The notes under the pieces were generated by a model that saw nothing but the letters and a program-made list of their open reading frames with translations, had not been told where the DNA came from and did no database searches. This document shows, piece after piece, positions 44,662-53,827 of a DNA stretch of 64,000 nt. How positions within the stretch are numbered: the first letter of the stretch is position 1; every line of letters begins with the position of its first letter. The DNA lies in assembly GCA_964602845.1 (NCBI GenBank), contig CAZRSW010000007.1, positions 14,477 to 78,476 of the forward strand, given 5' to 3'. This DNA comes from CAZRSW01 sp964602845. Lineage in GTDB: Bacteria; Chloroflexota; Dehalococcoidia; Lucifugimonadales; UBA826. Made by a program: the position numbers and the translations under genes.

Positions 44662-45984
44662 CTATTGTCTAGGTTGATACCCTTTTCTCAAAGTATGTTT
44701 TTCTGAAGGGTGTAGTGGTTTTTTGCAAAACAGGAACAAAAAACTCCCGCAAAATCCCATGGCTCCGATCAATGGAAAGGCAATGAAGTAATTTCCTGAG
44801 TGGTCGTATAAACTGGCAGCAATGATTGGTGTTACCAGCGACATGGCCATCATAGGGAGAGTTGAAATACCCATGATTTTCCCGAATGCTTTCCGTCCAA
44901 AATAGTCTCCCCTCATAGCAGTTGTGATGGGGGCTCTTGTGCCGAATCCAACCCCATATATTAATCCAAATACAATGGCCATGGGCACGGTAGATACAAG
45001 GACGGCAAATGCTACACCTATTGACTGTAGGCACCCGAAAATGCAGATTGAAATGGGTTTATGGAATCTGTCTCCTATAAGGCCTCCTAGGAGTTGTGAG
45101 GCGCCGGCGATTGCCATTGCGAAACCCCACATCGTAGCGGATGCTTGGATAGACAAGCCCTGATTCATAAATGCCAAGATTAGGTGGACCATCATTGCTG
45201 CTGTCATCATCGCTGAAGAGCCGTGACCGAAAGCGATGATCCAGAAAACTTTTTCTTTCAAAGCTTCTGAGATGGAAAAATCCAACGAGTTTCTTGGTGA
45301 CGGCTTGTCAAGGTTCCGTGATTGAAATTGAGAGGAGGTTTCTACCACGCCATCTGGTAGAAGACCTATTTCTTCAGGACTATTCTTAATTACTTTGACT
45401 ACCATGAATATTATCAAAGGCATGGTTAGTGCTATCAATAGAGAGGTATTGGACCAACCCACTGCGTCTGAGTTGATCATTAATGCAAGTATAGGTACCA
45501 AGGCGAAAGTGCCGATGGAAAAGCCGACCGAGCCTAATCCCATTGCCAAACTACGACGCTTATTGAACCAGTTGTTGATGATGACAGTCATGGGTATCCA
45601 TCCTGCTAAGGATCCACCCAAAATTATTGTCGTGTAGGCCAGATAAAAAATAGCGGGGTCAGCCCAACTTTCTCTGGAATTTGTTACGGGCACGGTTTGG
45701 CTCAGGATAATGAACCCTAAAATAATTATGCAGGTGCCTAATATGCAAACCTTTTTGCCACCAAACCGGTCGATGAGATATCCTACCACTGGCCCGGCTA
45801 TGCTAGCCTCTAGTTGGCCTAGAGAGAAGGCTACGGCGAGTTGGGTTCTAGACCATCCGAACTGAGATTCTAGAGAGTTTACCCAAAGGCCGGTAGCTCC
45901 ATAAGATGGCGCGGAGATGATGGCGTTCACGACAAGAGCGGTGATCGCAATCCACCATCCGTAGAATATAGGTTTATTAAACAA
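44662..45984 (-). CDS. MFS transporter (monocarboxylate/OFA-like)
   Basis: A 440-residue 12-helix carrier, paralogous to the one at 16851-18215. Both share FYGWW at the start, the FGWSRTQLAVAFSLGQLEAS block, the motif YLIDRFGGKKVCILG and NNWFNKRRSLAMGLGSVGFS. The central loop (PDGVVETSSQFQSRNLDKPS) is cysteine-free. It probably moves a small carboxylate. It converges on the propeller gene with a 63-base gap. Confidence 0.88.
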   Translation of the reverse strand: MFNKPIFYGWWIAITALVVNAIISAPSYGATGLWVNSLESQFGWSRTQLAVAFSLGQLEASIAGPVVGYLIDRFGGKKVCILGTCIIILGFIILSQTVPVTNSRESWADPAIFYLAYTTIILGGSLAGWIPMTVIINNWFNKRRSLAMGLGSVGFSIGTFALVPILALMINSDAVGWSNTSLLIALTMPLIIFMVVKVIKNSPEEIGLLPDGVVETSSQFQSRNLDKPSPRNSLDFSISEALKEKVFWIIAFGHGSSAMMTAAMMVHLILAFMNQGLSIQASATMWGFAMAIAGASQLLGGLIGDRFHKPISICIFGCLQSIGVAFAVLVSTVPMAIVFGLIYGVGFGTRAPITTAMRGDYFGRKAFGKIMGISTLPMMAMSLVTPIIAASLYDHSGNYFIAFPLIGAMGFCGSFLFLFCKKPLHPSEKHTLRKGYQPRQ

Positions 45985-46145
45985 TGACTAGAATCTATTT
46001 TAGCGAAGGTTGAGTGTTAGGGCATCGATTTTCATCATACTATAGGAACTTCACAAAAATCCCTGTGTTTTTGTACAGAGAATAAAGCGATATTTGATGT
46101 TAGTCTTCTCTCGGATTTCAGTTAGTTTAGGAGAAAAAGTGAGTT

Positions 46146-47780
46146 ATGAGCAGGTTTATATCGAAGGTTCCTAAATTTGAGTTCTCTTCTAGTATTGCCG
46201 AGCAGGAAGAGCAATTGAGTGTGAACCCGTTGATGGTTAGTATGAAGGCTGCACGAAAGGAAAGGGCAAATGATAAGCATAGGCCCCATTACCATTTCAC
46301 AAGCCCTGGGGACATGCTCAACGATCCCAACGGGCTATGTTTCTGGGAAGGCAACTGGCATCTTTTTTATCAGGGGTTTCCTCCCGAAGATCCACGTCCC
46401 CATTGGGGGCATGCAGTCAGTAAGGATCTTATACATTGGCGCGACTTGCCTTATGCGATATATCCAGATCCTGAGGAATGTTGTTTTTCTGGGTCAACCC
46501 TGGTCGAAGAAAATAGGGTTATAGCGATGTACCATGGTACTCAGGCTGGGAATATGGTCGCTATTTCCTCGGATCCTCTTCTGCTGAACTGGGAAAAGGT
46601 TACGGGAGGAGCTGTGATACCAGTACAAGAGCCATCTGATGAACCAATGCGATACACGGTATTTGATCCATGCATATGGAAAAAGGGAGACCAATATTTT
46701 TCCCTGTCAGCAGGGACTTATCCTGAAAAACAAGGGGGCCACAGGATTGCCGCCGATTTTCTTTTCCGATCGGAAAATCTGGAAGATTGGGAATACATGC
46801 ATACATTTACGGAGAACGATCGTTTTACCTTGCTGGGTGATGACGGAGCCTGTCCATATTTCTGGCCGCTAGGGGACAAATACATCTTGCTTTTCTACAG
46901 CCATATGAGTGGTGGTCAATATATGATTGGTGATTATGACTTGGATAGGGATAAGTTTAAGGTCAGTTCTTCCGGTCTGTTTAATTTTGGGGCATCAAAC
47001 CCGTCTGGTGTTCATGCCCCATCTGCAACTCCTGATGGCAATGGTGGAGTGATAGTGATCTTTAATATGAATCCTGGCCTACCGTTGCCTGATAGTCAGG
47101 AATACCAGCGTAATTGGAATCAGATCATGACTATACCTAGACAGTTATATTTGGATGGCAGTGGATCTTTGATGATTGAACCCGCCGGTGACATCGCTTC
47201 TTTGAGGCATAATCACAGGCACGTTGAGGAGATTGTATTGCCAGCTAACGAGGAGATATTACTAGAGGATGTGCATGGAGATGCTATGGAGATGTCTCTG
47301 GAGATAGATCCGCTGGATTCTCCTATGATTGAGCTCAATGTTTTGAGATCACCAGATAGAGAGGAATTTACTCGAATCGCTTTTTTTAAGGATAGAGGTT
47401 ATAAAATTCAAGAGTTTGATGAGAGGGGGGCCTTGCTACAAAATGGATTAAAAGTAGTACCACCTGTCAGCCAGCCTAGAGCGATTGTTCTCAATGAGAG
47501 CGTTATTACGGTTGATACATCCTATTCGTCGATGGATCCGGCTGCCTTATCCCGCCCCCCGGAAACTGCGCCTTTTAGCTTAGCAGAAAATGAGTCTCTA
47601 AAATTGAGGATATTTGTTGACAAAAGCGTGGTAGAAGTGTTTGTGAATGGTAAACAATGTTTGTCTGTCAGGGTTTATCCTGAGAGGATGGATAGCTTGG
47701 GTGTCTCGTTACGTTCTCAAGGAAATTCCGCTGTGTTATGCGGTTTAGATGCTTGGGATATGGAGAGTATATACAAGTGA
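46146..47780 (+). CDS. GH32-like glycoside hydrolase (beta-fructosidase fold) with altered acid/base motif
   Basis: A 544-residue clan GH-J protein: five-bladed propeller followed by a C-terminal beta-sandwich. The nucleophile motif NDPNG is at 59-63 (D60), then WHLFYQGFP, HWGHAVSKDLIHWRDLP and FSGSTLVEENRVIAMYHGTQ. The transition-state RDP motif reads FDP (D174). The ECP motif that supplies the acid/base Glu reads ACP in DGACPYFWPLGD, so A235 stands where Glu is expected. The sandwich ends with LRIFVDKSVVEVFVNGKQCL, as in invertases. No signal peptide is visible. It may act on a fructoside or related sugar by a changed mechanism. Confidence 0.85.
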   Translation: MSRFISKVPKFEFSSSIAEQEEQLSVNPLMVSMKAARKERANDKHRPHYHFTSPGDMLNDPNGLCFWEGNWHLFYQGFPPEDPRPHWGHAVSKDLIHWRDLPYAIYPDPEECCFSGSTLVEENRVIAMYHGTQAGNMVAISSDPLLLNWEKVTGGAVIPVQEPSDEPMRYTVFDPCIWKKGDQYFSLSAGTYPEKQGGHRIAADFLFRSENLEDWEYMHTFTENDRFTLLGDDGACPYFWPLGDKYILLFYSHMSGGQYMIGDYDLDRDKFKVSSSGLFNFGASNPSGVHAPSATPDGNGGVIVIFNMNPGLPLPDSQEYQRNWNQIMTIPRQLYLDGSGSLMIEPAGDIASLRHNHRHVEEIVLPANEEILLEDVHGDAMEMSLEIDPLDSPMIELNVLRSPDREEFTRIAFFKDRGYKIQEFDERGALLQNGLKVVPPVSQPRAIVLNESVITVDTSYSSMDPAALSRPPETAPFSLAENESLKLRIFVDKSVVEVFVNGKQCLSVRVYPERMDSLGVSLRSQGNSAVLCGLDAWDMESIYK

Positions 47781-47920
47781 TTAATAGTGAATGGTTTTGA
47801 AGTTCCACGGCCTGACTAGATTTGTTTATAGTGGGACCAATATTTCTGATGCTGGCTTCACAATTGCGATAACTTTGAAATGTGACCTCGATAGAAGAGA
47901 ATATGCGGGAGGTATTAGGA

Positions 47921-48700
47921 GTGTCAAATAGCAAAGAAGTGATAATTGGGGAAGGTAGAATAAGATTTGGGATCGTCTATAGAGACCTACTGCATGATCA
48001 GGGTATTTGTGTGCGGGTATATGGGGATGAGGCTGAGATACTTCGATTTGATTGTTTGGATTATGGTCCCCATTATCACTATGATCCTGCAGGCAAAAAT
48101 GAACGGCTCGAAATTGATGTTACTACGGCTGGGGACCCTCTTGAGTGGTCAATAACGCAATTACGCACGAGGCTATCTCAGATGATACGAAGAGCTGGTT
48201 GTAAAGAGTTTGAAGCTATGGCGAAATCGGCTGACCTGGATGAAGATATAGAAAATTTGGTGAGCCAGTCTAGAAAAATGTCTGTCAGAGATCGACGCAC
48301 CGTTCTTCATGACAGGGGCGAAGTTATCGTGGATGTCGGATCTGTAAAAATAGGCATTGAATATCGAAAACTAGCTAATGATGAGGGGATAGCGCTGCAC
48401 GTCTTGGGAGATGAGAATGGAGAGGAAATTGAGTTGCTAACATTTGATTGTTTCAAAAATGCTCCCCATTATCACTATGGGCCCAGATCTAAGAATCAGC
48501 GCTTGTATTTGGATCGAACCGTGGTTCCGAATCCTCTTATATGGGCAATACATTTATTAAAGGGTGGTAAATTAGCTGCCATGTTAGAACGGGCTGGGTA
48601 TAAGGAACATGCTCAGAAACTGAATCCTACGGTAATGGTTCACGGGATGGCGCAAGTTGAGTCAATATCAATTGAAATGGAAAAGGCGAACTCCAGTTGA
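47921..48700 (+). CDS. unrecognised protein with two tandem copies of one domain
   Basis: About 259 residues made of two homologous halves. Both halves share an opening RFGIVYRDLLHDQGI or KIGIEYRKLANDEGI, then LRFDCLDYGPHYHYDP or LTFDCFKNAPHYHYGP, then KNERLEIDVTTAGDPLEWSI or KNQRLYLDRTVVPNPLIWAI, and end in a helix with RAGCKEFE or RAGYKEHA. The repeated FDC...PHYHY motif with conserved Cys, Asp and two His could bind metal. I do not recognise the family and give no function. GTG 47921 follows a GGGAGG site by eight bases; ATG 47903 is also possible. It follows the GH32-like gene on the same strand. Confidence 0.72.
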   Translation: MSNSKEVIIGEGRIRFGIVYRDLLHDQGICVRVYGDEAEILRFDCLDYGPHYHYDPAGKNERLEIDVTTAGDPLEWSITQLRTRLSQMIRRAGCKEFEAMAKSADLDEDIENLVSQSRKMSVRDRRTVLHDRGEVIVDVGSVKIGIEYRKLANDEGIALHVLGDENGEEIELLTFDCFKNAPHYHYGPRSKNQRLYLDRTVVPNPLIWAIHLLKGGKLAAMLERAGYKEHAQKLNPTVMVHGMAQVESISIEMEKANSS

Positions 48701-48807
48701 ACGTGACATTTGGGTACTCGTTTATCAGGCCAAAGATATTTCTTCAACACCGACAATACTAAATTGTGCATCAAGTAAAATTACTAATTCGTGCCCCAGT
48801 CTCCCGT

Positions 48808-50241
48808 ATGGACTATAAATGGAGAGCTTTTATTGCTGTAGCAATAGGGTTGTTCACGTCGGTTTTTGATGCTGGCACAGTTACAGTGGCTCTCCCATCA
48901 ATGGCCGAATATTTTCATACGGAATTGCCAACAGCACAATGGGTGGTTATTGGTTATGGGTTAACTATTGCAGCCTTACTTCTGCCCATGGGTCGACTTT
49001 CGGATTTGGTAGGAAGAAAACGTGTCTACTTGCTGGGGTTTGTTGTTTTCATCATCGGTGGTCTCTTATCTGCTGTGGCAACCCATATTTTTTGGTTGAT
49101 TGGTGCCAAAGTTATTCAGGGAGTAGGTGCTGCAATGAATCAAGGTACTGGAATCGCCATGATCATTTCATCATTTGGGGAAAATAATCGTGGTAAAGCC
49201 CTGGGTCTCATAATGAGTATTGTTGGGGTAGGTGGTGTGGCTGGTCCAGCGGCAGGTGGGGTTTTGGTGGGTTTGTTGGGCTGGCAATCAGTTCTTTATA
49301 CCACATCTTTTATGGGACTGGTGTCGGCGATTGCTGCTCTATTGCTGTTGGACGCGAGCAAGCATCGGGGAGTTCGTACCGACACTGATGAGTTTGACTG
49401 GTTCGGGGCCGCTCTATCTTCTTGTGTGTTACTCTCCTTTCTCGCAGCTATGACATTGGGATCCAGGATAGGCTGGGATGACGCGTCTGTAGTTGCTTGT
49501 TTCACTGCGTTCGTAGCTGCATTGGGTATGTTCATATTCTGGGAGCTTAGAATCTCTTCTCCAATGATGGACGTCAGGCTCTTTAAAGCGTGGGTTTTTA
49601 GTACTGGTGTGGCTTGTAATTACATCTCCTTTATTGGAATGCAATCAATCAGATTTCTTGTGCCTTTCTATCTACAGATGGTATTGAAAGTGTCCCCTAC
49701 CGTGATTGGTTGGTTGATAGTTCCTTCGGCTATTTGCTTGGCTATTATGGGTCCTCTCAGTGGACGGTTGTCGGATCGTTACGGGTGGGTAGTATTCAAT
49801 ATAGCTGGATTGGTGATTTCTGCTGGAGGGCTTCTGATCCTATGTACTCTGAGGGTGGATTCTTCTTTGGCTCTCGTGGTTTTAGGGATGGTTATACAAA
49901 GTACAGGAATAGGGATATTCAACGCTCCAAACAACAGCTCTGTACTAAGTGTTGTAGCACCGGCTAGATATGGTGTAGTTTCAGGTTTTTTGCAATTGGT
50001 GAGGAATTCGGGGAATGTTACTGGCGTTGCGGTTGCGACAGCCATAGTGACTTCTGTAATGGTCACTATGGGTTACCCGCCGACTATGTCAGCCATTAAT
50101 GAAAACAGTGACATGAATCTATTATTTTCGTTCACGAAAGGTCTTAGAGTAACATTTGTTTTCTGCGCTGTTTTGCTACTTGCTGCTTCAGCTTTCCCAC
50201 TTTCCGATTTGCTGAGGAAGTCTGTTAAGGGCCTCCGATAG
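48808..50241 (+). CDS. MFS drug-efflux-type transporter (DHA2/EmrB-QacA)
   Basis: A 477-residue carrier with about 14 helices. DHA2 markers: SVFDAGTVTVALPSMAEYF in helix 1, LLPMGRLSDLVGRKRVYLLG in loop 2-3, GAAMNQGTGIAMIISSFGEN, and the antiporter motif C-like IVGVGGVAGPAAGGVLVG. It likely exports drugs or other amphiphiles by proton exchange. The start at ATG 48808 fits the usual family N-terminus (MDYKWRAFIAVAIGLF); an in-frame GTG at 48766 is possible. No ribosome-binding site is clear for either. Confidence 0.88.
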   Translation: MDYKWRAFIAVAIGLFTSVFDAGTVTVALPSMAEYFHTELPTAQWVVIGYGLTIAALLLPMGRLSDLVGRKRVYLLGFVVFIIGGLLSAVATHIFWLIGAKVIQGVGAAMNQGTGIAMIISSFGENNRGKALGLIMSIVGVGGVAGPAAGGVLVGLLGWQSVLYTTSFMGLVSAIAALLLLDASKHRGVRTDTDEFDWFGAALSSCVLLSFLAAMTLGSRIGWDDASVVACFTAFVAALGMFIFWELRISSPMMDVRLFKAWVFSTGVACNYISFIGMQSIRFLVPFYLQMVLKVSPTVIGWLIVPSAICLAIMGPLSGRLSDRYGWVVFNIAGLVISAGGLLILCTLRVDSSLALVVLGMVIQSTGIGIFNAPNNSSVLSVVAPARYGVVSGFLQLVRNSGNVTGVAVATAIVTSVMVTMGYPPTMSAINENSDMNLLFSFTKGLRVTFVFCAVLLLAASAFPLSDLLRKSVKGLR

Positions 50242-50474
50242 GTATCTTTGTCTAGACCGAAAGTTCTGTGTGGCACTTCTGGTGGTTACCTTGTTTAGAG
50301 GTGATCTAATCTGTATCTGCCAAGAGGGAAGGAATACTGCAGGTGATGCTAATAATCGTAAGTTGTAATGTTTTCAGCTAACATGAAGCTGGGGGTGCTT
50401 CAGTATTTAAGTGAGTAAAGGGTTTTTCGGGGCAACAATATTGGCGGTAAATAGAGAGAACGGGGAGATGATTT

Positions 50475-51476
50475 GTGGAATATTCTAATCTGGGTAAAAC
50501 GGGACTGAAAGTTTCCAAGCTGTGCCTTGGAACGATGGTATTTGGTGATGCAGCAGATGAAAATGAATCTATAAAAATAGTTCATAAGGCTATTGATGAT
50601 GGCATCAACTTTATTGATACGGCGAATGGTTATAACGGGGGCGCCTCTGAAAAGATTGTGGGGAAGGCTTTGGAAGGTAAAAGGGATAATGTCGTTTTAG
50701 TTACCAAAGTTAATGCACCTACAGGGCCTGGTCCAAATGATGGAGGGTTGAACAGGTATCACGTGATGAGAGAGGTGGAAAATAGCCTTACCCGGTTGAG
50801 GACAGACTGTATTGACGTATATATGCTGCACAGGCCGGATCTTACGACACCATTGGAAGAGACCCTAGAAGCCATGAATGATCTTGTTAGGAGTGGTAAG
50901 GTTCGCTACATAGGTATGTCTAATCATTATGCATGGCAAGTTTGCAGAGCGCTGTGGATAGCGGACTTGAGGAATTTATCATCCATCGTGTGTGTTCAGG
51001 ATTTGTATAATTTGTTCAATAGGGACATAGAAGTGGATCTGCTCCCTTTTTGTGACTCTTTTGATGTAGGTGTTATGGCTTATAGCCCACTGGCTAGAGG
51101 GGTTTTGACTGGTAAATACGTACCTAATCAGGAACTTCCGGGAGATTCTAGGGCTGGCAGGGGAGACAGTCGTATACTACAAACGGAGATGAGGGATGAA
51201 AGTTTAAGCATTGCTTCAAAACTTAAGGATATTTGTTTATCGGAAGGTTGGTCCCCCATACACCTAGCGTTGAACTGGGTTCTTGCCAATAGAATAATTA
51301 CCTCTGCTGTAATAGGTCCTCGTACGGTAGGCCAATACGAGAATAATGTTGGATGTCTAGATTGGAAAATAGATAGTTCTACATTGGAAACAATTGATCA
51401 GTTTGTACCTGCAGGAGAACATACGGGGTTGGGATTTAACGATCCCCAGAATCCGGTTCGTGGTCGTAAGCTCTAA
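50475..51476 (+). CDS. aldo/keto reductase
   Basis: A 333-residue AKR of the YajO/YghZ-like group. The tetrad lies in FIDTANGYNGGASE (Asp, Tyr), VVLVTKVNAP (Lys) and YMLHRPDLTTPL (His). The NADP-binding end is AVIGPRTVGQYENNVG. The start is GTG, placed by GGGGAG seven bases upstream. It is only distantly similar to the reductase at 20082-21029. Substrate unknown. Confidence 0.91.
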   Translation: MEYSNLGKTGLKVSKLCLGTMVFGDAADENESIKIVHKAIDDGINFIDTANGYNGGASEKIVGKALEGKRDNVVLVTKVNAPTGPGPNDGGLNRYHVMREVENSLTRLRTDCIDVYMLHRPDLTTPLEETLEAMNDLVRSGKVRYIGMSNHYAWQVCRALWIADLRNLSSIVCVQDLYNLFNRDIEVDLLPFCDSFDVGVMAYSPLARGVLTGKYVPNQELPGDSRAGRGDSRILQTEMRDESLSIASKLKDICLSEGWSPIHLALNWVLANRIITSAVIGPRTVGQYENNVGCLDWKIDSSTLETIDQFVPAGEHTGLGFNDPQNPVRGRKL

Positions 51477-51612
51477 ACAGAGTTGTTATTACAAAAGTCT
51501 AGTTTGGTTCATAATTTGATATTCATCTCAGATTTTCCGAAACGTGACGGTCGGACTCCACAATCAAAATCTGTAGACGAACCACAGTGGGTGGACTATG
51601 CCATACCCTGGT

Positions 51613-52578
51613 TCATTTCACTGACTTGGTTATTGGCACTCCTAGGTGTTGCTTGCCCTTGAGTCGTGCTAGCTTCATTTGCCTACTGCGTTCTCGTGAG
51701 CTATCTTTTTTGGCGTCTGTAATTTGTTCAATGCAAAATGGGCAACTTACTCCATCTTCGTAGGAGCGCGATTTGGTGTCATCTGGAGATAGTGGTTCTC
51801 GACAGCCGTAACATAATTTGTGAATTCCCCCTGCCAAACCGTATGTAACCGAGACGCGATCATCAAAAACGAAACATTCTCCTATCCAGGAGCTATCGTT
51901 TTCATCTATGTCATTCAAATATTGAAGGATCCCTCCCTTCAATTGATATACTTGTTTGAATCCCAATTGCTGCATGTATGATGATGCTTTTTCACACCGA
52001 ATACCTCCTGTGCAATACATGGCTATTTTTGTGTTAGGATCCGTTTTGGCGGCGAACTGGTTCGCCCAATCTGGAAAATTGTGGAAGTTTTCGGTTTGGG
52101 GACTGATGGAGTTCTTGAAACGACCGACACGGATCTCAAATTCGTTGCGTACGTCTATGACCGTTATGTTCTCGCGCTCTAGTAAGGAGTTCCAATCCTT
52201 GGGATCAACGTATACTCCGGTACCATCAGTGGGGGCAACATCGTTTTGACCCATGGTCACGATCTCCGTCTTGATCTTTATTTTGATGCGGTTGAATATC
52301 TGAGTTTCAGTTTTAGCGAATCTTGCTTTCATTGAAGCCAGGCCCTGCCACTGTGTCAGGTATCTGAGGAGGAATGCCACAACATCGTGTCCACCACATA
52401 CAGTTCCATTGATGCCTTCTTGCGCTAGTATTATCGTACCCTTAATACCATTGTCGAGGCATATCTTGCGCAAGCCAGTTCGTCTCTCTTCGAGGTCATT
52501 CATACGTGTGAAGTTGTAAAAAGTGGCTACCAATAACCTTCCATCATGGCTTTTGTGGTTGGATGCGAGGTTGTCCAT
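51613..52578 (-). CDS. trhO: tRNA uridine(34) hydroxylase (rhodanese domain)
   Basis: A 321-residue TrhO/YceA protein. An N-terminal acylphosphatase-like domain (LATFYNFTRMNDLEERRTGL-like start, GTIILAQEGINGTVCGG) precedes the rhodanese domain with ITVIDVRNEFEIRVGRF and the active loop MYCTGGIRCEKASSYM. The tail has Cys pairs CYGC and CPFC. The enzyme makes 5-hydroxyuridine at tRNA position 34. ATG 52578 lies seven bases after the stop of the MBL gene, so the two are an operon; an in-frame TTG at 52596 overlaps that gene. Confidence 0.92.
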   Translation of the reverse strand: MDNLASNHKSHDGRLLVATFYNFTRMNDLEERRTGLRKICLDNGIKGTIILAQEGINGTVCGGHDVVAFLLRYLTQWQGLASMKARFAKTETQIFNRIKIKIKTEIVTMGQNDVAPTDGTGVYVDPKDWNSLLERENITVIDVRNEFEIRVGRFKNSISPQTENFHNFPDWANQFAAKTDPNTKIAMYCTGGIRCEKASSYMQQLGFKQVYQLKGGILQYLNDIDENDSSWIGECFVFDDRVSVTYGLAGGIHKLCYGCREPLSPDDTKSRSYEDGVSCPFCIEQITDAKKDSSRERSRQMKLARLKGKQHLGVPITKSVK

Positions 52579-52585
52579 CGGGTAG

Positions 52586-53449
52586 CTATAGCACAACTTT
52601 ATCAGGAGTTAATTTGTCATACACTGTGTTCAGGCCGTCTTCTAACTTGGCATCGAATGATCTCCAGTGGCCAAACCGGGGTTTTAGAGTTGATATAGTC
52701 TGTTCCACTGCTATTTTGCGCGGATCCCCCGTTTTTATGTGTATTTTCATGGTATCCACCAGCATGTGGATAAAATCCCGAGCATTACGCAGGTCTTGGG
52801 AGTTGCCAACAGGCCCGTGACCAGAAGCAAACATTTTTACAGGAAGCTCAAGAATCCTGTCATCAGTTAGGGGCCATTCGTCCGGGTACCCGTCACCCAG
52901 AAATGGAACTCCTTCATTCTGGATAACATCTCCGGTGAAGATTATTTTTTCATTTGGCAAATAAATAAATATGTCGCCACTGGTGTGCGCCTTGCCGAAA
53001 TATCTTAGAGATATCTCGCGACCTCCAAAAAACAAGCGCATGCTGTTATCAAAAGTTAAATTCGGAGGGGTTATTTTTACAAGAGATGCTTCTTGAGCCC
53101 AGGGATCACCCGATGTTGAGATTTTGTCCATCCATTGTCGATTCCATTCTACATCTGTCATTTCAGTGTAGCAGTTGGTGTGTCCTATGATTGTTGATTC
53201 TGAAAAATTTTCATTACCCCATGAATGATCCCAATGAGAGTGAGTGTTGATCACGTATTTAATTGGCTTACTGGTTACGCGTCGGATGTCTTGGACGAGA
53301 TCTACTGCAAAGGATGGGACCCTGAGTGAATCGATAACAAGTACCCCGTTATCCCCTATTATGAATCCGGAATTGGTTAGCCCATTATGCAGTCGTACAT
53401 AGACGTTGGTATCTAATTCTAAGATTTGCGACTCTGCAGTTGTTGTCAT
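52586..53449 (-). CDS. MBL-fold metallo-hydrolase
   Basis: A 287-residue metallo-beta-lactamase-fold protein. The metal motif HSHWDH is in YVINTHSHWDHSWGNENF, a further His in IIGHTNCYTEM, and the metal Asp in KIIFTGDVIQNEGVPF with a last His in MFASGHGPVGNS. The opening VYVRLHNGLTNSGFIIGDNG is like quinoprotein-relay or glyoxalase-type members. No signal peptide is visible. AGGATGATGGA precedes the ATG. It lies upstream of trhO. Substrate unknown. Confidence 0.9.
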   Translation of the reverse strand: MTTTAESQILELDTNVYVRLHNGLTNSGFIIGDNGVLVIDSLRVPSFAVDLVQDIRRVTSKPIKYVINTHSHWDHSWGNENFSESTIIGHTNCYTEMTDVEWNRQWMDKISTSGDPWAQEASLVKITPPNLTFDNSMRLFFGGREISLRYFGKAHTSGDIFIYLPNEKIIFTGDVIQNEGVPFLGDGYPDEWPLTDDRILELPVKMFASGHGPVGNSQDLRNARDFIHMLVDTMKIHIKTGDPRKIAVEQTISTLKPRFGHWRSFDAKLEDGLNTVYDKLTPDKVVL

Positions 53450-53827
53450 TCCATCATCCTAAGTAATTATCTAGTAGGATCGTGTAATCGCTACTCACGG
53501 AACTTGTGTTTTCCATTGGTGTTTGGCTCTGAATTTGCGGATTTATATTTAGTGGCATTTCTTGGGATTGTCATAATGGCAAGAGCATTCGACAATTATA
53601 GGATGATCGTAGAACTTGCGACAACTCGTGTCCCTACCGTCATTAGACAACCGGATCACTTTTTGTTAATCGAATCTTAATATTCATATGTCTAATTTGA
53701 TTGTTTTGAATGTTAGTAACTCTTATCATCATTATCCGTTGATCTGTATGAATAAATGATTGTGGTCGTTTCTGAATATCAATCTGAGGGCCAATATTTA
53801 GTAGCTTGAAGTACGAGTGATCTTGGA
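53450..53827. other. intergenic region, nothing recognised
   Basis: 378 bases between the divergent MBL gene and the ACR3 gene. A plus-strand open frame of 84 codons (53426-53680) overlaps the MBL start and lacks a usable ribosome-binding site, so I do not call it. No tRNA, clear arsenic-type operator or hairpin was seen. Confidence 0.5.

Noticed and set aside
53426..53680. 84-codon plus-strand open frame
   Set aside because: It overlaps the start of the MBL gene, has no ribosome-binding site and no recognisable motif.
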